From Cephalotus follicularis (Eukaryota; Streptophyta; Magnoliopsida; Oxalidales; Cephalotaceae): a stretch of DNA of 64,000 nt. Position numbers and translations under genes: made by a program. The DNA lies in assembly GCA_001972305.1 (NCBI GenBank), contig BDDD01002125.1, positions 234,376 to 298,375 of the forward strand. The letters are read 5' to 3'. Shown one piece after another: positions 54,971 through 64,000 of the stretch; the stretch's first letter is position 1; every line of letters starts with the position of its first letter. The notes under the pieces are model-generated. The model did no database searches, had not been told where the DNA came from, and worked only from the letters and a program-made list of their open reading frames with translations.

Positions 54971-56363
54971 GGATGATGATTGCGAAGCTAGTTTCCGTGA
55001 ACTAAAGGATCGGTTGGTTTCCGCTCCTATCTTGGCATTACCTGAGGGTAATGAGGGCTTTGCAGTTTATAGTGATGCATCGGGTAAGGGCTTGGGATGT
55101 GTGCTGATGCAGCGAGGAAAGGTGATTGCTTATGCTTCTAGGAAGCTGAAGCCGTATGAGGAAAACTACCTGACTCATGACCTTGAACTTGCAGCTATTA
55201 TCTTCACCCTTCAGAAGTGGAGACACTATCTTTATGGGGCGCAGTTTGAGATCTTTACCGATCATAAGAGTTTGAAGTACCTGTTCTGTCAGGACACACT
55301 GAACATGAGACAGCGCAGGTGGGTAGAGTTCTTTAATGATTATGACTGCAGTATCTAGTACCACCCGGGGAAAGCGAATGTAGTCGCTGATGCCTTGAGC
55401 CGCAAGGCTATGGTTGTCAGTACAACGGTGTCGCAATGGAAGATGTTGGAAGACTTCCAAGAGTGGTCTCCGTTCAATCAGTCACCGGGGATCTTCCTAG
55501 ACGACATGCGAGTCCAGCCAGTGTTACTTGATCACATCAGGGATGCACAACCCCATGACCCAGAGTTGCAACGAATTCGGGAGAATCTGGACTCGGAATC
55601 CAATTTTCGGGTACATGCTGATGGTATTCTGAGATATCAGGGACGTGTATGTCTTCCGAATGAACCAAGACTGAAAGATGAGTTACTCCGCGGGGCTCAT
55701 AAATCTCTGTACAGTATTCATCCTGGTAACTCGAGTATTGGTATGGCTCCATACGAGGCACTATATGGGAGAAAGTGTAGGTCACCCATCTGTTGGGACG
55801 AGGTTGGTGAACGACCATTGCTTGGGTCAGATTTGGTGGAGGAGACTTCGGAGAAAGTCAAGTTCATTAGAGAGAAGTTACTAGCAGCACAGAGTCGACA
55901 GAAGAGCTATGCCAACAGTGTGAAGAGAAGGCCTTTAACCTTCAATGTGGGAGATCAAGTGTTTTTGAAGGTGTCTCCGTGGAAAGGGGTGCAAAGATTC
56001 GGGAAGAAGGGCAAGCTAGCGCCACGCTATATTGGTCCTTTTGAGATTCTGGAGAGGGTTGGGGAGGTAGCTTATCAGCTAGCCTTGCCTCCTACCTTGT
56101 CGAGTGTACACGATGTCTTCCACGTATCAATGCTACGAGGTTATATCCCAGACCCATCACATGTCTTGGATTGTGACTCGGTTACAGTGAGGGATGATCT
56201 TTCCTGTGAGGAGTCGCCCGTGGGAATCTTGGATTGGAAGACACAAGTATTGAGGAACAGAACCATTCCGACGGTAAAGGTTCAGTGGCAATTTCATCGG
56301 CCGGATGAAGCCACTTGGGAGCGTGAGGAGGATATCCGAGAACGCTACCCGCACTTGTTCTAG
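54971..56363 (+). pseudogene. Element E: RNase H and integrase remnant
   Basis: RNase [56 protein letters not shown], then TAG at 55356-55358 (Gln codon in B) before [16 protein letters not shown]. The frame then runs open to TAG 56363. At about 55728, SLYSIHPG of the integrase zinc finger is joined directly to [19 protein letters not shown]. That removes the HHCC finger and the whole DX35E core (roughly 590 bp as judged from B). The C-terminal domain and chromodomain-like VKVQWQFHRPDEATWEREEDIRERYPHLF remain. This copy had no active integrase. Confidence 0.88.
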
Positions 56364-56394
56364 TTGTTTTGAATTTCGGGGACGAAATTCTTTT

Positions 56395-56408
56395 GAAGGA
56401 GGGGTGGA
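56395..56408 (+). promoter_or_regulatory. Polypurine tract of element E
   Basis: GAAGGAGGGGTGGA directly before TGTAACACCCG of the 3' LTR. Confidence 0.85.
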
Positions 56409-57660
56409 TGTAACACCCGAAAATTTCATGTATTATGATTTCACAATGTAAATGTACTTCATTTGTGGAAATTAATAAAATGATGTTTTTTCCGAATTTG
56501 ATGATGTTGTTGTTGATATTAAGTCGATTATATACTTAGAAGTGTGATTACTTGATAACTATATGGGAGGCAGTCGACTGGCACAACAAACCAGCCGACT
56601 GGCTGACTGCGAGTGGAAGCAGTCGACTGGTGGGATGAACCAGTCGACTGGGCAACTGTCGTGACACTTGGCAACGGAGTGCCAGGCGAACAGCCGACTG
56701 CCAGGGAAAGGCAGCCGACTGGATCGTGCTCTGTTTTATTTGCATGTGACGGGATCACATGCAGCCACTGATAAGGCATCTTGTAGGCGCCATCTGATGA
56801 TAGATGAAACGTGTATGCCATGCACATGACTGCTACAACCTGCAGAAACTGAGGGGAAGGGGTGGAATGACATGTGTGTGTGCATGCAAGTGTTAGAAGG
56901 GAGGATGGAATTTAGTGCCATGTGAGAGAGCTAGGGGGAAGGGAAGAGAAAAGTCTCTGCATAAAACGTCTCCCCTCACTGCTCTCGTGCAGATACTAAA
57001 AGACCAAAGAACCAGAGATATTGAGAGAGAGCATAGTGAAAAATTGAGAGGATTCTCCTTTGTTGAAGCTTGGAGCTCGGGTGGGAGCTGTTGGGCTATC
57101 CTTGGAGCTACTGGGCTTGGAGTTGGAGCTACTGGGAGACTCAAAGATACTGGAAAGGGGACACAAAGATGTGGACTTCTGATTTCTAACTTGAAATCAA
57201 AGGTAGGGGAATTGGTAGAGAATTCTATGCATGCAATTTGAGTTTAAGAGTAACGATGTTATAAATGAATGGTGTAGTTGTTTGGCTGTGGATTTCTGTG
57301 TTAATGTTGTGGTTAATGTTAATAAATAACCTAACATGCACACTGAGTTTTGGATGGAGTTTTGGTTGGTTTTCATGCAATGCCATGTTTGGATGTCATT
57401 TGAATTATGATGAAAACGGAGAATAATGCATGAATTGAGTTGTGTTTTAAACCAGTGTATGATTACTGATGATATTCTGAGGTTTGAATACGTGTGGATA
57501 CGTTCCAATGGTTTGTAGAATGGATTAGCAGTGAATTGCTGGCACTGTCCGCTATCGAGAAATTTATTTTTTTGGTAAATTTGCATGAGATGGATTATAT
57601 CTTGTGTTGATTGCCTTACCACTTTATATGTTGTCTTAATGTGGAAACGGGGGCGTGAGA
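56409..57660 (+). mobile_element. Element E 3' LTR (1.25 kb, internal deletion)
   Basis: Nearly identical to the 5' LTR on both sides of a junction at 57548-57550, where 1307 bp (47586-48892 in the 5' LTR) are missing. TCC stands at both deletion edges in the 5' LTR and once here. The loss includes motif cluster 2 and the block shared with LTR B. It ends GGGGGCGTGAGA, then the TGAT flank. Confidence 0.9.
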
Positions 57661-59370
57661 TGATTGCTACAACAAGATGATGACATTTTATCTTCAAGAT
57701 GGGACTGAGTGCAAGTTTATCGGGGAGAAGAATGTTACTGCTCTGATCATTTCATATACTCGAGCATAGAAGTATCTCAAGCAAGGATGTGAAGGCTATT
57801 TGGCGTATGTGATTGATCATACGAAAGGTACGCCCAGTATTGAACAAGTGCCTGTTGTATGTGAATTTCTTGATGTATTTCCACATGAACTCACTTCGTT
57901 ACCACTGGAGAGGGATATAGAGTTCAGTATTGAACTGTTCCCTGGGACTGCTCCTATATCCAGAGCACCGTACCGTATGGCTCCTGCCGAACTGAAGGAG
58001 TTGAAAGTTCAACTGCAAGATTATCTTGATAAGGACTTTATCAGACCGAGTGTATCACCGTGGGGAGCACCGGTTTTGTTTGTGAAAAAGAAGGATGGAT
58101 CGATGTGGCTATGCATTGATGATAGACTACTAAATCAGGTGACTGTGAAGAACAAGTATCCTCTGCCACATATTGAGGAGTTGTTCGACCAATTGCAAGG
58201 CTCAACTGTGTTCTCCAAACTGGACCTTAGAATAGGTTACCATCAGCTGAGGATCAGAGAAGGTGATGTGGAGAAGACCGCATTTCGATCCAGATATGGG
58301 CACTATGAATTTTTGATACTGCCGTTTGGTTTGACGAATGCTCCTGCAGCCTTTATATGTCTGATGAACAGAGTGTTCCAACCCTACCTTGATCAGTTTG
58401 TTGTTATGTTCTTAGATGACATCCTGATTTATTCTAAGAGCATTGAGGAACACATGCAGCACTTGAGGATTGCATTACAGACACTATGGAAGGAACAGCT
58501 ATACGCCAAATTCAGCAAGTGCAAATTTTGGCTGGATCATGTGACTTTCCTAGGTCACATTGTGTCAATTGAAGAACTGTCAGTGGATCCTTCGAAGATA
58601 GAGAGTATTGTCGATTGGCCCCAACTGAGGAACGTTACGGAGGTTCATAGTTTCTTGGGATTGGCTAGCTATTATCGGAGATTCATCAAAGGATTTTCGA
58701 AGCTTGCTACACCTTTGACACAGTTGACTCAGAAGAAGTCCAGTTTTGTATGGGATGATGCTTGCGATGCAAGTTTCCAAGAGTTGAAGAGTCGGTTGAT
58801 TTCGGCTCCAGTTTTGGCATTACCTGAGGGTAATGAGGGGTTTACTGTTTATACTGATGCTTTTGGGAAAGGATTGGGATGCGTACTTATGCAACACGCA
58901 GGGTGATTGCATACGCATCGAGAAAGTTAAAGCCGTACGAAGAAAATTATCCCATACACAATCTTGAGTTGGCAGCCATAGTGTTTGCTTTGCAGAAATG
59001 GATGCAGTACCTCTATGGTGCTCAGTTTGAGATCTTTACTGACCATAAGAGTTTGAAGTATTTGTTTTCCCAGAAAGAGCTCAACATGAGGCAGAGGCGA
59101 TGGGTGGAATTCTTTAATGACTACAACTGCAATATTCAATACCACCCGGGAGAGGCGAATGTAGTGGCTGATGCGCTGAGTCCTAAGGCAATGATTGATG
59201 GAGCAATGGTTTCACAGTGGAAGCTATTGGAGGAATTTCATAGATGGAATCCGTTCACGGTTTCCCGAGGAGTTATTGTGGCAAGTCTGAGAGCACAACC
59301 GGAACTTCTGGAACGTATTCTGACTACTCAGTACAGTGATTCTGAATTGTGGAGTACTGTGAGAACCTAG
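57661..59370 (+). pseudogene. Element D: protease end, RT and RNase H
   Basis: Picks up D right after E. A TAG near 57769 replaces a Gln codon, and then 368 codons are open from 57800. RT has [18 protein letters not shown] (Trp and Asp are changes), [25 protein letters not shown] and FLDDILIYS. RNase H begins [11 protein letters not shown] (relatives YSDASGKG). A base is missing in ATGCAACACGCAGGG near 58900, and RNase H continues in the next frame with [19 protein letters not shown] and DALSPKAM (Arg to Pro). The frame ends at 59370 within the pre-integrase linker. Confidence 0.88.
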
Positions 59371-60178
59371 ACACTGATTCTGAGTTCTCCATTCATACTA
59401 ATGGCATATTGAGGTTCCGAGGGAGGATATGTGTTCCGAATGACGAGAGCATCAAGAATGAGCTACTGTAACAAGCTCACAAGTCAAAATACAGTGTGCA
59501 CCCTGGAAGTTCCAAGATGTGGCACGATCTGAAACAGAACTACTGGTGGAGTCGTATGAAACGGGAGATTGCTGAATATGTAGCAAGATGATTGACCTGC
59601 CAGAGAGTGAAGGCTGAACATCAGAAACCTGCGGGACTGCTACAATCGTTACCAGTGGTTGAATGGAAGTGGGAGCACGTGACCATGGACTTTGTGTCAG
59701 GATTACCGAGGTCACGGAATCAGCATGAAGCAGTGTGGGTAGTAGTGGACAGACTTACTAAGTCTGCTCACTTTCTTCCGATGAACATGACATATTCTAT
59801 CGAGAAGCTTGCTCGATTGTATATCCGGGAGATAGTGAGATTACATGGGGTGCCAGTCAGTATTGTCTGCGACCGAGATGCTAGATTTACTTCGATGTTC
59901 TGGAAGAAGTTCCAAACAGCTATGGGAACAACCTTGAACTTTAGCACTACATTCCACCCACAGTCTGACGGACAGTCCGAGCGTACTATTCAAACTCTAG
60001 AGGATATGCTACTGGTTGCATGATTGATTTTTCCGGGAGTTGGGAGGATCATCTGGCACTAATTGAGTTCTCCTACAACAACAGTTTTCATACCAGCATT
60101 GGAATGGCTCCCTATGAAGCCTTGTATGGGAGAAAATGCAGATCACCTATTTGCTAGGACGAGGTAGGTGAGAGACAA
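59371..60178 (+). pseudogene. Element D: integrase zinc finger and core
   Basis: Frameshift near 59365, a TAA at about 59468, and TGA near 59588 before [11 protein letters not shown] damage the zinc finger. The core is open from 59592: [44 protein letters not shown], so all three catalytic residues (D, D, E with 35 between the last two) are visible. A lost base near 60015 shifts the frame before [32 protein letters not shown], and TAG near 60157 replaces Trp of CWDEVGER. Confidence 0.87.
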
Positions 60179-60727
60179 GTGCTTGGACCAGACTTGGTAC
60201 AAGAAACCACTGATAAAGTGGAAATGATCAAGAAGAGACTGCTAGCTGTACAAAGTCGGCAGAAGAGCTACGCCGATAGCAAGAGAAGGAAGCCAGAATT
60301 CGAGAAGGGGGATCATGTTTTTCTGAAGGTCTTGCCATCGAAAGGGATACACCGTTTTGGCCTCAAAGGGAAGTTGGCTCCAAGGTATATTGGACCTTAC
60401 GAGATACTGGAAAGAGTGGGGGAGGTAGCATATCAAGTTGCACTGCCGCCTAGTTTGTCGGATGTGCATAACGTATTTCATGTTTCAATGCTACGGAAAT
60501 ACGTACCCGACCCATCTCACATTTTGAACTACGACCCTGGATTCGTTAGCCCTAGATTGACTTATGAAGAGAGGCCAATGAGAATCATGGATCGGATGGA
60601 AAAAAGGTTAAGGAACAAGACCATTCCTATGGTAAAAGTGCTATGGCGTTTCCACGGAGCAGACGAAGCTATGTGGGAACGTGAGGACGAAATGAGGGAG
60701 ACATTCCCTCACTTGTTCGGAATGTAA
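60179..60727 (+). pseudogene. Element D: integrase C-terminus and chromodomain
   Basis: 182 codons open: SRQKSYADSKRRKPEFEKGDHVFLKVLPSKGIHRF and GPYEILERVGEVAYQVALP are the integrase C-terminal domain. VKVLWRFHGADEAMWEREDEM is the chromodomain-like end, with Met for the Thr of EATWE. Stops at TAA 60727, 28 bases before the polypurine tract. Confidence 0.88.
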
Positions 60728-60755
60728 GGGCTAAATTCGAGGACGAAATTTCTTT

Positions 60756-60768
60756 AAGGAGGGGGGAA
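60756..60768 (+). promoter_or_regulatory. Polypurine tract of element D
   Basis: AAGGAGGGGGGAA immediately before TGTAATGACCGC of the 3' LTR, the same sequence as in C. Confidence 0.88.
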
Positions 60769-62050
60769 TGTAATGACCGCAATTTCGATTCATGTATTTT
60801 GTAACCTTCGATGAATAAAATATACTTTTGAGGTGTTATGTAGTTACTCTTTAACTGAATAAAGTTCGGATACAATTCTGAAATGGAAAACTAAAGAGAT
60901 GATTTCTGGTGCCAAACCGCCGACGCCTAAAGACATACCGTCGACTCTTTAAGCCCTGACACGTGCACAATACGCACAGTTGAAGACTGAAATAAGGCAC
61001 CAACCGTCGACCTTTAAATGCCCAGCATCGACACTTAGAGGCGTATAAGCGTCGACGCCCACGATTAAACCGGCGACGCTTTAGTCGTGTTCTGGCGCAA
61101 AGATAAGTGACAGTTGGAAGGAAATGGCAGAGTTGAAATGATGGGAACATTGGCATGTGTCCATAGACGTGTTGGCCATGCAAAAGAGGCGTTGGCAGCT
61201 GTTGTTAATGCCAGACTAAGAGCCTTGCATGTCTCCCTTCACCTGCACAACCTGTAAAAGTTAAGAGAAAGAACACAAGAGAGGAGGCATGCATGAGGGA
61301 GAGAGAAATGGACATTAAAGGTTAAACCAGCTGTGGGGATGAAGGGCACGAGATTAGACACTTATATCAGCTGATGCTTGAACCATTCAAGTGTTGAAAA
61401 ACACTGAGAGAAGAGAAGAATTATTGGAGATTTGTGAAAGCTTGCATTGAGGATTGGAGAGTTCAAGAGACTTGGGAACCTTGATCTTTCCGGGTAAGCT
61501 TCTAAATCTCGAATTATGGTTGAAGTTGTAGGTTAAAAGTAGTATCTACTACTTGCATGCCTACTGCACATAATGTTAAACTTTGAAATGGTAACAAAAA
61601 AAAAAGGGGGGTTAATTATGAAGCAAAGTTAAGAATTGTTATGTCATTCAAGAGAAGGAATTTCGGATTTAATTATAACCTTTGATTCGATTCCTTGAAG
61701 TTGTCATGATTAGATAATTTAATAAACTTACTGGTATTGATTTATAGACCTGTAAACATGCGATTGTTCAGGCTAATTACTGCAATTTGGGAAAGTAAAC
61801 CAGAAGTAAAGAACTTTGGACACAAGTGAGAGGCCAATCCAACTTGGCTTTGTGATAGCAATTGAGGTAGGGGATTTTGACATGTTTTTGAACCTATGAC
61901 ATGTATAATATGTTGTGATGGTCAATACTTGATTGCATGTAGGATTGAACTGAATTGGCTTGATTGTGTGAATTCCCCTGTTTTTGAATTGCTCCTAAAA
62001 TTCGCATGAATGCCAGAAGCGCCGACGCTTATACATACACTGTCGGCGCT
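60769..62050 (+). mobile_element. Element D 3' LTR, left half
   Basis: About 1.28 kb very close to the 5' LTR (42240-43515), including cluster 1, TTATATCA at 61362 and the splice-donor-like GGGTAAGC near 61492. In the second motif cluster, at CGGCGCT (62044-62050), it leaves the D sequence and continues as B-type LTR. Confidence 0.9.
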
Positions 62051-62059
62051 GTTTTGGGG

Positions 62060-62215
62060 TAAAGACATCGACGCCTATGGAAACCGAGGTACACGTGAAT
62101 GCATGGGCATGCACGTCGACATTGAGAGAAGGCATCGACACCTTCTTACAAAAAAGGGGAAAAGACATCGACGTCTAAGGAAAGACGTCGACGCCTTTGT
62201 AAAGAACATCTGTCG
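62060..62215 (+). repeat. Motif cluster 1 of the chimeric LTR (GACATCGACGCC type)
   Basis: Units AAGACATCGACGCC, CACGTCGACATTG, GGCATCGACACC, AAAGACATCGACGTC and AAAGACGTCGACGCCTTT. It is the counterpart of 7427-7590. It follows at once on the D cluster 2 remnant at 62020-62050. Confidence 0.75.
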
Positions 62216-63561
62216 CGCTTTTTCACTGGTAGAGTAACATGCAATGGGATCTTTGGGGGCTTTACTAGACACCTTTACAAGTGCATTGTGACGTGTTGAT
62301 CATGTCGGCGTGTTGCCAGGAATGCTCAAAACATGCCCCTCACATGGAACATGCAAAGGAATATACCATCCTCACATGCAACCTGCAAAAGAGAGAAGGG
62401 AAGAAAACAAAAGAAAATGCAGAAATCTGGAAAGTGGGAGAGAACACGAGTGTGCCCATTAAATGTAAGGAGAAGGATGTTAGGGGGGAGCCGTCTGCAT
62501 AAGAACAACCCTCCCCAGTTCTCTCTCTCGTTTTAAAACACCAAAGGAAAGAGAGGAAAGAAAACAGTGAGTGTGAGAGCCACCATTGTTGAGTTTGCTT
62601 GGAGCTAGAGATTGTAGCTCGTGGATAGCAGCTGCTAAGGGGATCTTGGAGCTGCTGGTAGCCAGAATTTGGGAACTCAAAGAGGTGGACTTTCCAGTTC
62701 CTAACTTGGAACAATAAGGTAGGGGAAAGTGATGGATTTATACATGCATTTTGGGTTTTAAGTTAATGAATAACATGATGAATTGCATGTCAATGGTTGA
62801 ATTGTGATTCTGGACTTGTTTTGGTGTTACTGTGATACACTGAGTTAATCATGCATGTACGATCACATGAATATGTGAGTTGGTTGTGTAAAGGATGGAT
62901 TTGATAATGGCTTGGTATGTCAAAACTGTGGAAAAAGACGTTCTGGGTTGTAAAGACATCGACGTCTATGTAAAGATGTCGATGCCTTCGTGTGAAAATG
63001 TGAAAGACATCGATGTATTTTGATTGACATCGACGCCTTTTCTGGGAAATCGTAGAACTGTAATGTTCATTTCAGATGGCCATTTAGCCACTTGGAATCA
63101 CCTGTTTGATTTCGAATTGATGTTCTGGTTATGTTCCTGTTAACCAGTAGTGTGCCTTACACGTTTTGAGAAGGATATTCGTTTACGTGAGAGATTAAAA
63201 GGCCAGATTCTACCCTCTAGAATCAAGACTCGCGAACTGATACTCTCTAGTATGATAAAGACATCGACGTCTTTGTAAAGACATCGACGTCTTTGGTTCG
63301 AAAACGCCTGAGAATATTTGTACATGGGTTTGACGCCTTAGTATAAAGATGTCGACGCCTCAAGAGTAAACATCGACGCCTTTTCTCCTGATCAGTGGGA
63401 TTTCACTCGAATGGGAGCCGCTAGATCCGAAATGACTCTAGGAACGAACCTAGATGCATTCTGAGCATATGTTTGCATTATTACTGTGATTTGCACTATG
63501 GTTGCTTCTAAAAGTGTCAACCATTTTGAAAAGCTTGTATGATTATAATAATCATTTTGTA

Positions 63562-63765
63562 CGAAAATGTATATTTGTCAACATACGAATTTATATATTT
63601 TCGAAATGATTGGGGAAGTATTTCCAATGACGGAGAAATGTTTTGAAGGTTTTATTATGAAACCAAATGTATTGTGCGAAAATGTATATTTGTCAACATA
63701 TGAATATATATATTTTCGAAATGATTGGGGAAGTATTTCCAAAGACGAGAAATGTATTGTTCTAA
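63562..63765 (+). repeat. 115-bp tandem duplication in the B-type LTR
   Basis: CGAAAATGTATATTTGTCAACATA...GATTGGGGAAGTATTTCCAA occurs from 63562 and again from 63677. LTR B (5991-6080) has one copy only. LTR E (48000-48120) has one copy plus a short remainder of the spacer (AATCAAATGTATTG). Confidence 0.85.
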
Positions 63766-63885
63766 GTTTTATAACTTATTACAACTTGTGAACGGAATAA
63801 TATATTTTAAACAAATATATATTGATCAAGTAATTATATGTTATTGCTTGACTTGTACTGTGCAATGCTTGTGCCTGTTGATTAT

Positions 63886-63963
63886 TAGCCGCCGTGCTAA
63901 TAACTTGTTGATTACTTAGCCACTGTGCTAGTAACTTGCTGTTGGTTTAGCCGCCGTGCTAAA
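63886..63963 (+). repeat. TTAGC...GCTAA minisatellite in the B-type LTR
   Basis: Three units TTAGCCGCCGTGCTAA, TTAGCCACTGTGCTAG and TTAGCCGCCGTGCTAA about 35 bases apart, the same array as 5774-5860 in reverse. Confidence 0.72.
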
Positions 63964-64000
63964 CAACTTACGGAGGACTTGCTCCAAAACCGTTCGCAAA

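Larger units (their letters stand above)
46444..57660 (+). mobile_element. Element E, Tekay-type chromovirus (B subfamily), split by F
   Basis: Inserted in the protease of D. TGAT stands on each side (46440-46443 and 57661-57664); the usual five bases would include one more T, and both LTR ends carry mutations (TTCTAACGCCC for TGTAACACCC, GTGAGA for GTGACA). The 5' LTR is 46444-49002 and the 3' LTR 56409-57660, the latter shortened by an internal deletion. The interior lacks most of integrase and contains solo LTR F. Confidence 0.88.
42240..62050 (+). mobile_element. Element D, Tekay-type chromovirus, split by E
   Basis: 5' LTR 42240-44816, interior 44817-46443 plus 57665-60768, 3' LTR from 60769 but changing to another LTR family at about 62050. 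It is the same gag-pol subfamily as A and C. It inserted into LTR G, left flank ACTTT. Element E sits in its protease region. The right target duplication is not in the window. Confidence 0.88.
62051..64000 (+). mobile_element. B-type LTR fragment, plus strand, joined to the D LTR
   Basis: Matches the reverse complement of the B LTR (7597 down to about 5740), starting about 158 bases inside that LTR and running off the window. GACATCGACGTC clusters lie at 62060-62215, 62945-63050 and 63250-63390. GGTAGGGG is at 62718 and TTAGC...GCTAA units are at 63886-63963. About 700 bases of the LTR should lie beyond the edge. No gene found. Confidence 0.88.

Overview
The window reads as plant nuclear DNA, probably from a flowering plant and most likely a eudicot, taken from a retrotransposon-rich heterochromatic block. 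I found no host gene, tRNA gene or rRNA gene. Essentially every base belongs to LTR retrotransposons or their fragments. Most are Ty3/gypsy chromoviruses of the Tekay/Del type: a gag-pol with CCHC zinc knuckles, aspartic protease, reverse transcriptase (RT), RNase H, a DX35E integrase and a C-terminal chromodomain. They carry unusually long LTRs (about 2.5-2.7 kb) and initiator-Met tRNA primer sites. One older element is of the Tat/Athila kind, and there are two fragments of Ty1/copia-like LTR.

Layout. The window is a nested stack, and I use letters for the elements. H (minus strand, 25540-25909 gag start and 25910-27405 LTR) is the oldest visible host. On its left, A (plus, 191-5039 and 24002-25539) has a broken gag-pol and a 3' LTR. 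That LTR was split by C (plus, 5040-23996, target duplication TTGAC), and the 5' LTR of C was split 5 bases from its end by B (minus, 5045-14724). On the right, the H LTR is interrupted by I, a Tat/Athila-type element (minus, 27406-40388). I carries the solo LTR J (28954-31762, duplication TAAGA) in its LTR and the solo LTR K (35679-37847) in its RT. At the primer site of I begins G (40389-42239). G is cut by D (plus, from 42240), D by E (plus, 46444-57660), and E by the solo LTR F (51672-54965, duplication GTCTG). The 3' LTR of D changes at about 62050 into a B-type LTR, which runs off the window end.

Coding state. No element is intact. The best preserved frame is the 939-codon gag(end)-protease-RT-RNase H-integrase(start) stretch of B (11650-8831, minus). 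C keeps a single frame from gag to chromodomain apart from nonsense codons and a 231-bp foreign insert that replaced RNase H and the start of integrase. E lacks the integrase core. A lacks the first RT catalytic aspartate.

Most notable signal. Nearly all the LTR families, although different in sequence and from two gypsy clades, carry clusters of short palindromes centred on TCGA or ACGT (CCAGTCGACTGG, AAAGACATCGATGTCTTT, TAAGCGTCGACGCTTA, TTGACGTCAA). Each family has its own version. In the full-length chromovirus LTRs the clusters lie at two positions. The LTRs also look modular: B and E share the 3' half but not the 5' half. They hold conserved GT...AG signals that could mark a leader intron.
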